In this document: positions 1 to 6,574 of the stretch, piece by piece | How the letters are laid out: every line of letters begins with the position of its first letter | Position numbering within the stretch: the first letter of the stretch is position 1 | Assembly: GCA_902489185.1 (NCBI GenBank) | Contig: CABTZC010000055.1 | Location: 1-9,376 of the forward strand | Source of the DNA: an uncultured Brevibacterium sp. | GTDB taxonomy: Bacteria > Actinomycetota > Actinomycetes > Actinomycetales > Brevibacteriaceae | DNA length: 9,376 bases | Reading direction: 5' to 3' | Notes under the pieces: generated by a model | What the model saw: the letters and a program-made list of their open reading frames with translations, nothing else | Told to the model about the DNA's origin: nothing | The model's database searches: none | Made by a program: the position numbers and the translations under genes

Positions 1-41
1 GCCTTCAGATGAACGAGGAACGGCTTATAGGACTGAGGCAT
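1..41 (-). CDS. N-terminal fragment of a probable siderophore-interacting (ferric reductase) protein
   Basis: An ATG on the minus strand at 41-39 opens a frame that runs off the window edge and gives MPQSYKPFLVHLK. The start lies two bases after the permease stop codon (46-44), and AAAGGA (56-51) sits nine bases upstream as a good ribosome binding site, so a further operon gene is likely here. Proteins of the ViuB/SIP family, NAD(P)H-dependent flavin reductases that release iron from imported siderophores in the cytoplasm, often begin with a short stretch of the type 'pYrPf.V.v.' and often lie beside siderophore ABC operons. The family call rests on this weak resemblance and on context. Thirteen residues cannot prove it; another siderophore-related gene is possible. 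Confidence 0.45.
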   Translation of the reverse strand, partial: MPQSYKPFLVHLK

Positions 42-43
42 AG

Positions 44-2152
44 TTAAGCATCCTTTCGCATTCGAATGAGAAGCCACAGGAAATACGGGCACCCGATCAT
101 CGCTGTGGCCAGACCTGCGGGGATTTGACCGGGAGCTACAATTGTTCGACCCAGGGCATCGGCACACACGACGAGGACGGCCCCAGTCAGTGACGCAAGC
201 GGAAGCAGAAAGACATGTCGAGCGCCGATGATAAGCCGGGAAATATGTGGAGCCACCAGACCAACGAATGCAACAACTCCGATGGTTACGGTCGCCACCG
301 TGACCAACATGAGAGCGATGAGCACAAGAATCACACGGTGCCGAACGACGTTTACCCCCAGGATTCGAGGTGTACTGTCGTCGATCTGAATGACATCTAG
401 GTCGCGGGTCACCCATACACATGCCACAGCTCCGATCATCAAACACACCAACATGGGCACAATGTGCGCGAAGGTCACTCCAGAGGTGGAGCCGGATAAC
501 CACGTCATCGCCATTGTGCGGTTCCACGGATCGGCGGTGACAATCAAACACGTAGTGAGCGCTTGGGTCGCTGCAGCAATTCCGATACCAGTGACAACCA
601 TGCGCGCTTGGTCGAAACCACCTCGGCCTGCTAAGCCAAAAAGCAGAAGACCTACGGCCAGAGCGCTGAGCCCAGCCCAGACTATTAAGGTCGCAAAGTC
701 GCTTGTGTGGAGCACTGTCAGTGCGAATACAGCACCCAAACCTGCTCCACCGGAAACACCCAAAACGCCTGGATCTGCCAGGGGATTACGAGTTGTCCCC
801 TGCAAGACTCCACCCGCAAAAGCAAGGCACGCACCTGAAAGACATGCGACAAATACCCGCGGAATGCGTGATTCCAGCACGATCTCCACCTGTGGAGGGG
901 CGATGTTGTTCAGGTAGTTCACCACGTCGCCCGTAAACAGTACGGTGTCGCCAACGAGGATGGCACCACCCACACACAGAGCTAGCAGTACGGAAGTGGC
1001 ACATACAACGGCACGCGGTCGCGCGAACCCCAGCTTTGTGCCACTCTTCATGGTCACTAGGGAGTCGGAGTCGAATCCAGATTTGACCCCCTGCGCCAGC
1101 ACGATGAGAAAAAGCGCCCCGATGATCGAGGTGACGATTCCTGTGGGGATCGATACAGAGTCACTTCCTCGGATCATCGTTCGCAACGCCACATCGGAGC
1201 CCACCACTAGGAGCATTCCAATAATCATGGACATGAGGAACATACTGCGAGCGTGGCTCGCCTCCGCGAACCAGCGCGCCATAATACGTGCCAGTGCTGG
1301 CGCACACAGCCCAACAAAGGCAATGGGTCCGGCCACTGTGACAGCACTTGCAGCGAGGAGGATCGACAGCAAGACAAAGGTGCTACGCCAGACCGTAACG
1401 TTGATCCCCAAGCTCGACGCCGCGTCATCTCCTAGGTGCATCACATCGAGCTTGTGGCCCGTCAAGAAGACCACGACGATCACCGCAACGACAACTACGG
1501 AAAGCTGAAGGACCCCGTCGATTCCAATTTGTCCCAATGAACCTGATCCCCACGCCACGAGGCTCTGTGTTTCAAATGAGTTGAACAGAAGGAACACAGT
1601 TGTCAGCGCGGACAAACCCATGGCCAACACACTGCCTGCCAGTACCAAACGCACGGGCGAAGATCCTCGCGAAAGCGCGACTACTACGCCTGCGGCGATG
1701 AGCCCACCTATGAACGCGACTGCTGTTCCTGAAACAAATGAAAGCGTCACGCCGCTAACGGCGACCACGGTCAAAGACAAGTACGCTCCAGCATTGACCG
1801 CGAGAGTGTCCGGTGACGCCAAAGCATTTCGGGTGAGTAACTGCATCAGCGCACCAGCTCCACCCAGGGCAACTCCCACTACAATGCCTGCAAGCAACCT
1901 CGGGAGTCGAGAATTCAAAATGACAGCTGTGTCAAAGTCTGATCCGCGCCCCGTTGCCCACTGAAGGACAGCACCGGGAGTGACGTTCGATGTTCCCTGC
2001 GTGAGGTGGACGACAGACAGAATCACCACCAAACCCAATACCGCCAGGAGCAGGGTCGCAAAGGACGAAAGTTTTCGTGCCCCGTGTCTAGTGGCGTGCA
2101 TGTCGGTGGACTCGTCGTTAAGCGGCTGAGTTTCTTTCAGTGAATGTGTCAT
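44..2152 (-). CDS. Fused double FecCD-type ferric-siderophore ABC transporter permease (FhuB-like)
   Basis: This 702-residue integral membrane protein is about twice the usual FecCD length (around 330-350 residues) and contains two homologous permease units, as in FhuB. Unit 1 covers roughly residues 30-360 and unit 2 roughly 378-702. Paired motifs are seen: RLPR (82-85) and RIPR (429-432), RNALASPDTLAV (108-119) and RNPLADPGVLGV (455-466), and the coupling-loop segments FVGLCAP (279-285) and FVGLVAP (629-635), which should contact the ATPase. The terminal GxPxF-like element is kept in unit 2 (GCPYF, 687-691) but is GALFL in unit 1. Both halves of the translocation pathway are therefore in one chain. 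The ATG at 2152 is the first possible start because an in-frame TAA lies six bases upstream. No clear Shine-Dalgarno is seen, so translation may be coupled to the binding-protein gene ending 28 bases before. The imported siderophore is unknown. Confidence 0.93.
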   Translation of the reverse strand: MTHSLKETQPLNDESTDMHATRHGARKLSSFATLLLAVLGLVVILSVVHLTQGTSNVTPGAVLQWATGRGSDFDTAVILNSRLPRLLAGIVVGVALGGAGALMQLLTRNALASPDTLAVNAGAYLSLTVVAVSGVTLSFVSGTAVAFIGGLIAAGVVVALSRGSSPVRLVLAGSVLAMGLSALTTVFLLFNSFETQSLVAWGSGSLGQIGIDGVLQLSVVVVAVIVVVFLTGHKLDVMHLGDDAASSLGINVTVWRSTFVLLSILLAASAVTVAGPIAFVGLCAPALARIMARWFAEASHARSMFLMSMIIGMLLVVGSDVALRTMIRGSDSVSIPTGIVTSIIGALFLIVLAQGVKSGFDSDSLVTMKSGTKLGFARPRAVVCATSVLLALCVGGAILVGDTVLFTGDVVNYLNNIAPPQVEIVLESRIPRVFVACLSGACLAFAGGVLQGTTRNPLADPGVLGVSGGAGLGAVFALTVLHTSDFATLIVWAGLSALAVGLLLFGLAGRGGFDQARMVVTGIGIAAATQALTTCLIVTADPWNRTMAMTWLSGSTSGVTFAHIVPMLVCLMIGAVACVWVTRDLDVIQIDDSTPRILGVNVVRHRVILVLIALMLVTVATVTIGVVAFVGLVAPHISRLIIGARHVFLLPLASLTGAVLVVCADALGRTIVAPGQIPAGLATAMIGCPYFLWLLIRMRKDA

Positions 2153-2180
2153 GGGTTATGCGACGTAACGCGTTAAAGAA

Positions 2181-3155
2181 TCAGCCGGTCACTGTGTCAG
2201 CGTAGAGCTTGGCCATTTGTTCGAGCGACTTGGTGCCACCGTAGAGCCATACACTTTCAGGTGTCTTGTGAAGCCGATTGTTCTTAACGAAGCTCAGGTC
2301 CTTCCAGATGCCGTTGGAGCTCAATGCGGCAATCGGGTCCTCGCCGCCCTTTTCGGCGTAGTAGAACACATGGGTCTCCGCTGATATACCAGTCAGCCCT
2401 TCCACGTCGCTGTTACTAATGCCGTAGTCCTTGTCACCGCTGTCAGTCCACCCGTGGGCAAGCCCTATGTCTGTAGCCACAACCCCCGGGCCTGATCCGG
2501 GCCCATGCATGCGGAAGTCGATCGAGTTAGCTGTCTTTGTGGGGTATGTGTAGACGACAGGGGTGCCCGTCTTGTTCGCATCCGCAGTTTTGCGCTTGCA
2601 CTCTTCAACGGTGGCGTCATAGTCCTTGGCAAGCTTCTGGGCCTCTGCGCTTTTTCCAGTAAGCGTCCCGACTTTCTTCTGGTTCTCTTTAAGAAGGTCG
2701 ATGAGTCCGTCGGTAGTTGCACTGTTAAATACGGCGACCGGAGCGATTTTCTCGATTGTTGCCATCTGCGTGTCGGGGATCGACGACATGTCGGCCAGGA
2801 TGAGGTCAGGCTCTAATGCTGCGATAGCATCGACGCTTGGCTCAGTCCGGATGCCCACGTCTTTGGGTTCGTTTTTGAGTGGTACGGCAGTGTCCCATTC
2901 GGTATATCCCTTGGGGTCAGCAACGCCCACCGGATTGATACCAAGTGCCACAGCATATTCGGTCACGGACCATTCCAGGGTGACAATCTTTTCAGCAGGT
3001 TTGTCGAGATTCACCGCTTTTCCGCGACTGTCGGTGATTGAGATGGACGCATTGCCGTTTTCAGACGTCTCTTGTTGTGCCTCATATTTTGCACCACAGC
3101 CGGTAAGCGCGAGTACACCAGCAACTGTGATCGCCAACATCTTCCACACGTTCAT
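2181..3155 (-). CDS. Ferric-siderophore substrate-binding lipoprotein (FhuD/FecB-like)
   Basis: This 324-residue periplasmic-binding-protein-type lipoprotein should capture ferric siderophore outside the membrane and pass it to the fused permease. The N-terminus has a short hydrophobic signal ending in a lipobox, LTGC (17-20), with Cys20 as the lipidated residue, followed by a polar linker to about residue 38. The two-lobed domain begins near 'KIVTLEW' (56-62). The segments VALGINPVGVAD (69-80), VGIRTEPSVDAIAALEPDLILAD (starting at residue 100) and the late VWLYGG (302-307) are typical of class III FhuD/FecB binding proteins. A good ribosome binding site, AAAGGA (3166-3161), stands five bases before the ATG. 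The ATG overlaps the stop of the ATPase gene by four bases (ATGA), implying translational coupling. The ligand cannot be fixed; a hydroxamate or citrate-type siderophore is the natural guess from the FhuD/FecB resemblance. Confidence 0.92.
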   Translation of the reverse strand: MNVWKMLAITVAGVLALTGCGAKYEAQQETSENGNASISITDSRGKAVNLDKPAEKIVTLEWSVTEYAVALGINPVGVADPKGYTEWDTAVPLKNEPKDVGIRTEPSVDAIAALEPDLILADMSSIPDTQMATIEKIAPVAVFNSATTDGLIDLLKENQKKVGTLTGKSAEAQKLAKDYDATVEECKRKTADANKTGTPVVYTYPTKTANSIDFRMHGPGSGPGVVATDIGLAHGWTDSGDKDYGISNSDVEGLTGISAETHVFYYAEKGGEDPIAALSSNGIWKDLSFVKNNRLHKTPESVWLYGGTKSLEQMAKLYADTVTG

Positions 3156-3988
3156 AGAGTTCCTTTCGAAAGAGACGCGCGAATCCGCGGACTTCGTGTA
3201 CTCACTCGGACCGTGTCAGCATCGTTTTCACACATGATTTCGGTCCCATAGACATCACTGAGTAGATCTGAGCGCAACACCTCGTGTGGTGGCCCAGCAT
3301 CAACGACGCTGCCATTCGACATCACTGCGACTGTGTCAGCGATTGCCGCTGCGTGGTTGAGGTCGTGTAGAACTACGCCCACGCAAACGCCATGTTCATG
3401 AGCTAGTTCAAAGAGAAGTTCGAGCAATTCAACCTGGTACTTCAGGTCGAGGTGGTTGGTGGGTTCATCAAGCAAAAGAACCTCTGTGTCTTGGGCCAAA
3501 CAGCTGGCCAACCACACCCGTTGTAGTTGTCCACCTGAAAGTTGTTCAAGTGGCATATGTGCGAGGTCTTCAACGTCAGCGAGTTCCATGGCACCCTGAA
3601 TCTTTTGCGGACCTTCGTCGTCTCCTTTGCCCCACCATCCCATGAAGGGGTGGCGGCCCAACGCGACGGCAGAGCGGACGCGCATTCCGTGTGGAGTTGT
3701 TCGCATCTGCGTCAGCATTGTCAGGCGTTGTGCGAGTTGTTTGCGTGGTATTTCACCTACAACTGCACCGTCATCAAAGCGAACGTCTCCAGAACTTGCG
3801 GCAAGCAGACCCGACAGCGTCCGTAACAATGTAGATTTTCCCGACCCGTTTGGTCCTACAAGCGCAGTCACTTCGCCTGCGTTCAAGCGCAGATCAACGC
3901 CTTGCACAACTGATTCTTTGGAGTAGCCCGAGCATACGCCCTGCGCCATGAGCCCAGATGCTCTCGTTTTGTTCAGCGTCTTCAACAC
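3152..3988 (-). CDS. Ferric-siderophore ABC transporter ATPase (FhuC/FepC-like)
   Basis: This is the 278-residue cytoplasmic ATPase of the uptake system. All nucleotide-binding elements are visible: Walker A GPNGSGKST (45-53), Q-loop Gln94, signature LSGGQ (150-154), Walker B LLLDEP (171-176) with catalytic Glu175, D-loop NHLD (178-181) and switch His208. The 'GRHPFMGWWG' segment after the Q-loop resembles that of FepC/FhuC-type ATPases. The longest plausible frame starts with GTG at 3988; a later ATG at 3949 (residue 14) is nearer the usual domain start. GTG 3988 is preferred because a -10-like hexamer ends seven bases upstream and there is no Shine-Dalgarno, which fits a leaderless mRNA. 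It is the first gene of the operon and overlaps the binding-protein gene by four bases. The iron box 12 bases upstream predicts repression by DtxR/IdeR with Fe(II). Confidence 0.94.
   Translation of the reverse strand: MLKTLNKTRASGLMAQGVCSGYSKESVVQGVDLRLNAGEVTALVGPNGSGKSTLLRTLSGLLAASSGDVRFDDGAVVGEIPRKQLAQRLTMLTQMRTTPHGMRVRSAVALGRHPFMGWWGKGDDEGPQKIQGAMELADVEDLAHMPLEQLSGGQLQRVWLASCLAQDTEVLLLDEPTNHLDLKYQVELLELLFELAHEHGVCVGVVLHDLNHAAAIADTVAVMSNGSVVDAGPPHEVLRSDLLSDVYGTEIMCENDADTVRVSTRSPRIRASLSKGTL
3161..3166 (-). promoter_or_regulatory. Ribosome binding site of the binding-protein gene
   Basis: AAAGGA read on the minus strand, five bases before the ATG at 3155. It lies inside the end of the ATPase gene. 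It fixes the start of the lipoprotein and is one of the few clear Shine-Dalgarno sequences in this window. Confidence 0.7.
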
Positions 3989-3995
3989 AGAAGAA

Positions 3996-4024
3996 AGATT
4001 AAGGCATGCCTAACCTAATTACAA
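3996..4024 (-). promoter_or_regulatory. Probable promoter of the siderophore uptake operon
   Basis: On the minus strand a -35-like TTGTAA (4024-4019) is separated by 17 bases from a -10-like TAATCT (4001-3996), which fits the loose actinobacterial TAnnnT pattern. Seven bases later comes the GTG at 3988, so transcription could begin on the first base of the start codon and give a leaderless mRNA. The absence of any Shine-Dalgarno before GTG 3988 agrees with this. The hexamers are individually weak; the spacing and the iron box in between give the support. Confidence 0.55.
4000..4018. promoter_or_regulatory. DtxR/IdeR iron box (operator)
   Basis: The plus strand reads TAAGGCATGCCTAACCTAA. Against the 19-base DtxR/IdeR consensus TWAGGTWAGSCTWACCTWA it matches 17 positions, with differences only at positions 6 and 8; the right half-site is perfect. 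It fills the spacer between the proposed -35 and -10 of the uptake operon, where a bound iron-loaded repressor would block RNA polymerase. Iron-replete repression of the operon is the expected outcome. Confidence 0.85.
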
Positions 4025-4069
4025 CACGAGACCGTGACGTTATTTACTGGGGGGTCACGCTAGATACAG

Positions 4070-4108
4070 CAGTGGGCCCTGCGACAATCACTGTCGCAGG
4101 GCCCACTG
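4070..4108 (-). terminator. Strong hairpin downstream of gabT, probable terminator
   Basis: Two perfectly complementary 17-base arms, CAGTGGGCCCTGCGACA (4070-4086) and its reverse complement (4092-4108), enclose a five-base loop. The hairpin begins 18 bases past the gabT stop codon and lies before the next minus-strand promoter region's far end. There is no T-run following it in the gabT direction, so it is not a classical intrinsic terminator. Such U-poor hairpins are thought to act in actinobacteria, or the hairpin may protect the 3' end of the mRNA. Confidence 0.7.
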
Positions 4109-4126
4109 AGTGTGACGAAAAACCGT

Positions 4127-5491
4127 TTAGCTCAGCGCCTTCTCGAACGCTTCTTCCAAAACGTCGAATGCGTCGTTGAGCAGTTCGTCTGACATGGTCA
4201 GTGGCGGCAGGAAGCGCAGAACGTTTCCGAACGTGCCGGTTACCAAAACCAGAACCGCGTTGTCGGCACAGTACTTTGCAACCGCTTTGGCTAGTTCAGC
4301 GTTTGGTTCAATCGAGTCACGCTGTACCAGTTCGCATGCCTGCATTGCACCGCGTCCACGGACGTCTGCAACCTCAGGGAACTTCGACTGCAGCGCTTCC
4401 ATCCGGGAACGCATGATGTCACCAAGTTCGCTGGCGCGTTCCAGCAGGCCGTCGTTCTCGTAGGATTCGATCGCGCCAAGTGCCGCGGCAACGGCTGATG
4501 GGTTACCTCCATAGGTTCCACCCAGCCCACCGGCACCCACGGCGTCCATGATTTCTGCACGCCCGGTCACTGCGGACAATGGAAGACCGCCCGCGATACC
4601 TTTTGCGGTTGTGACCAGGTCGGGTTCAATACCTTCCCACTCGGAGGCGAACATCTTTCCGGTGCGCCCAAAACCTGCTTGGACTTCGTCTGCCACAAAA
4701 ACAATGCCGTTTTCGCGGGCGTAGTCCACCAGGGTTGGCAAGAAACCTTCTGCCGGAACGATAAATCCGCCTTCACCCTGGATCGGTTCGATCACGATCG
4801 CGGCAACCTGATCGGCGCCCACCTGCTTGTCGATCATGGTGATGACGCGCTTGGCCGCGTCTTCACCAGATACCTTGGTGCCAGCAGCGTCGTTGTCGCG
4901 GAATGGGTATGACATGGGCGCGCGGTACACTTCGCCTGCGAATGGCCCAAATCCATGCTTGTAGGGGGCGACCTTTGCGGTCATTGCCATGGTCAGGTTG
5001 GTTCGCCCGTGGTATGCGTGGTCAAAAACAACCACGGCGTTGCGTTTGGTGTATGTACGAGCGATCTTGACCGCGTTTTCAACGGCCTCGGCACCCGAGT
5101 TCAGAAGTACCGTGCGCTTGTCGAAGGACCCTGGCGTCAGCTGGTTGAGCTTTTCGGCAAGTTCAACGTAGTTTTCGTACGGGTTGACCATGAAGCACGT
5201 GTGAGTGAAAGCTTCCACCTGTTCGGTCACGCGCTTCACCACGTTTTCGTTCGCGTTACCCACGTTGGTAACAGCGATACCTGCACCCAGGTCAATGATC
5301 TGGTTACCGTCAATATCCTTAAGAATTCCGCCACCCGCAGCAACAATGTACGCGGGGTATCCAGAAGCTACACCCTGCGCAACCGCCTTGTTACGCCTGG
5401 CTTCAAGCTCCTTTGATTTTGGACCAGGGATTTCAGTGACAATCTTGCGTTCTTGCGGCAACGAAGGGCCGCCCTTTTCCAATGAAGTCAT
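4127..5491 (-). CDS. gabT: 4-aminobutyrate--2-oxoglutarate transaminase
   Basis: This 454-residue cytosolic, PLP-dependent class III aminotransferase transfers the amino group of 4-aminobutyrate to 2-oxoglutarate, giving succinate semialdehyde and glutamate. Visible elements are the phosphate-binding NSGAEA (131-136), the HAYHGRT segment (158-164) that stacks on the cofactor, IEPIQGEGG (234-242), the ADEVQAGFGRTG segment (267-278) with cofactor-contacting Asp268, and Schiff-base Lys297 in TTAKG. Length and the N-terminal 'GPKSKELEARR' fit actinobacterial GabT closely. ATG 5491 has no Shine-Dalgarno but follows a -10-like hexamer by six bases, suggesting a leaderless transcript. The gene stands alone: no gabD lies beside it here, and the ygfZ stop is 43 bases upstream. 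A related substrate such as 5-aminovalerate or another omega-amino acid is possible, since class III enzymes can be promiscuous. Confidence 0.93.
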   Translation of the reverse strand: MTSLEKGGPSLPQERKIVTEIPGPKSKELEARRNKAVAQGVASGYPAYIVAAGGGILKDIDGNQIIDLGAGIAVTNVGNANENVVKRVTEQVEAFTHTCFMVNPYENYVELAEKLNQLTPGSFDKRTVLLNSGAEAVENAVKIARTYTKRNAVVVFDHAYHGRTNLTMAMTAKVAPYKHGFGPFAGEVYRAPMSYPFRDNDAAGTKVSGEDAAKRVITMIDKQVGADQVAAIVIEPIQGEGGFIVPAEGFLPTLVDYARENGIVFVADEVQAGFGRTGKMFASEWEGIEPDLVTTAKGIAGGLPLSAVTGRAEIMDAVGAGGLGGTYGGNPSAVAAALGAIESYENDGLLERASELGDIMRSRMEALQSKFPEVADVRGRGAMQACELVQRDSIEPNAELAKAVAKYCADNAVLVLVTGTFGNVLRFLPPLTMSDELLNDAFDVLEEAFEKALS

Positions 5492-5497
5492 ACGTCA

Positions 5498-5527
5498 AAG
5501 ATAACGCACGAACACCCCCTGTGTTGA
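5498..5527 (-). promoter_or_regulatory. Probable leaderless promoter of gabT
   Basis: On the minus strand TCAACA (5527-5522; 4 of 6 to the -35 consensus) is followed after 18 bases by TATCTT (5503-5498; 4 of 6 to TATAAT). Six bases then separate it from ATG 5491, so the start codon could be the transcript's 5' end. No ribosome binding site precedes this ATG, which fits. Confidence 0.45.
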
Positions 5528-5534
5528 GGAAAAT

Positions 5535-6569
5535 TTAGCGCCTGAGTTGAGGATTTCTTTGCACGGTTACAGTTTCCTTCTGTGTGCCCACGATGAGCTC
5601 TTGTGTGGCGTTGACTCGGGTGTTCCCATCGTCGGTCACAACGGTCAGTTGCGCCTGCGGATCGACTGTCCGCTTGACGAGTCCCAGCGCAATGGGTCCT
5701 AGTTCGTAGTGGATTGCCGCCGAGGTGACAGCCCCCACTTGCCGTTCGGCACCTCGGGCGGGTCCCAGGATAGGGTCCCCAGGGGACACAACAGCGTGGT
5801 CTGAACCGTCCAGGTGCAGGAAAACCACGCGCCGAGGGACTTGCCCCAGGTTGTGTACGCGCGCCACCGCTTCTTGTCCGCGGTAACAGCCCTTGGCTAG
5901 GTGGACTCCCGTGCGCAGAATGTCGATTTCACCCACGAGTGTCTTGTGGTCACAATCTGACAGCGCTGGACGCCACGCTTCGATACGCAGGGCTTCCCAC
6001 GCGTCGCGCCCCACTAGGGTGAGGCCTTCGCGGTCACGGCACACGTTTAAGCGAAAGTCGTATGTGCTTCCAGGGTGATCGGTGACGGCTGAATAGCTAG
6101 CGCCACCAGGAGTGATTTCCGGCCATGGGTCGACCCACTCGACCACAGGTTCCGCACTTTCCGCCGGACCGTTTGAGCCGACAACCGTGTACTCGTCACT
6201 GAGGTCGGCAATCTCGACTCGCATCATGAACTTCATGGATTCAAGGAATTCACGCAGAGGTTGACCGTCACCGTCGATGAGTAGCCACACGCGGTCGTCT
6301 GCCACGTACACGTACGCCCAGTGCTCAATATGGCCGGTGGGTGAAAGAACCAGCGTCTCCGTGGACGTGCCGGGCTTTGCAGAATCGAGTTTTTGTGTGG
6401 TCAACGAGTTAAGCCACGTCAAAGAGTCCGGGCCCGTCAGAGTCAGGATCGACATAGATGACAGGTCAGCGACCGCTTTGCCGTCAGCAAGCGCGCGCTG
6501 TTCACGTAAAGGTGAACCCAGGTGTGCGATTTCAGACGATCGGTAGCCGGTGCCGTATACCGCGCTCAT
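5535..6569 (-). CDS. ygfZ: YgfZ/GcvT-fold folate-binding Fe-S cluster maintenance protein
   Basis: This 344-residue protein belongs to the YgfZ (IBA57-like) family, cytosolic folate-dependent factors that help assemble or repair certain Fe-S enzymes, especially under oxidative stress. The diagnostic K-G-C-Y-x-G-Q-E motif is present at residues 226-233, with the conserved Cys228. The N-terminal half (about 36-125), with 'ILTLTGPDSLTWLNSLTTQ', has the usual GcvT-like folate-binding fold start. It lacks a complete glycine-cleavage context, so a true aminomethyltransferase is unlikely. ATG 6569 starts five bases after the stop of the upstream membrane-protein gene, and GGGGGA eight bases before it could serve as a ribosome binding site. 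It is the last gene of the minus-strand series that includes the nitrobindin-like protein. A modest extension at the N-terminus (residues 1-35) is normal for actinobacterial members. Confidence 0.9.
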   Translation of the reverse strand: MSAVYGTGYRSSEIAHLGSPLREQRALADGKAVADLSSMSILTLTGPDSLTWLNSLTTQKLDSAKPGTSTETLVLSPTGHIEHWAYVYVADDRVWLLIDGDGQPLREFLESMKFMMRVEIADLSDEYTVVGSNGPAESAEPVVEWVDPWPEITPGGASYSAVTDHPGSTYDFRLNVCRDREGLTLVGRDAWEALRIEAWRPALSDCDHKTLVGEIDILRTGVHLAKGCYRGQEAVARVHNLGQVPRRVVFLHLDGSDHAVVSPGDPILGPARGAERQVGAVTSAAIHYELGPIALGLVKRTVDPQAQLTVVTDDGNTRVNATQELIVGTQKETVTVQRNPQLRR

Positions 6570-6574
6570 TGCGC

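Noticed and set aside
390..1508. Long open frames on the plus strand (390-917 and 945-1508)
   Set aside because: They lie antisense to the fused permease, whose two FecCD repeats are unmistakable; the plus-strand products are rich in Thr, Arg, Pro and Ala with no recognisable domain or ribosome binding site.
2166..2175. Perfect 10-bp palindrome TAACGCGTTA between the binding-protein and permease genes
   Set aside because: Too short to form a stable hairpin or to be told from chance, and no promoter elements surround it.
4033..4059. Inverted repeat CGTGAC (4033-4038) and GTCACG (4054-4059) upstream of the uptake-operon promoter
   Set aside because: Six-base arms with a 15-base spacer and no known matching regulator; could be an activator site but cannot be supported from one sequence.
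4955..5416. Plus-strand open frame of 153 codons
   Set aside because: Antisense to gabT, whose catalytic motifs are intact; the product has no recognisable features.
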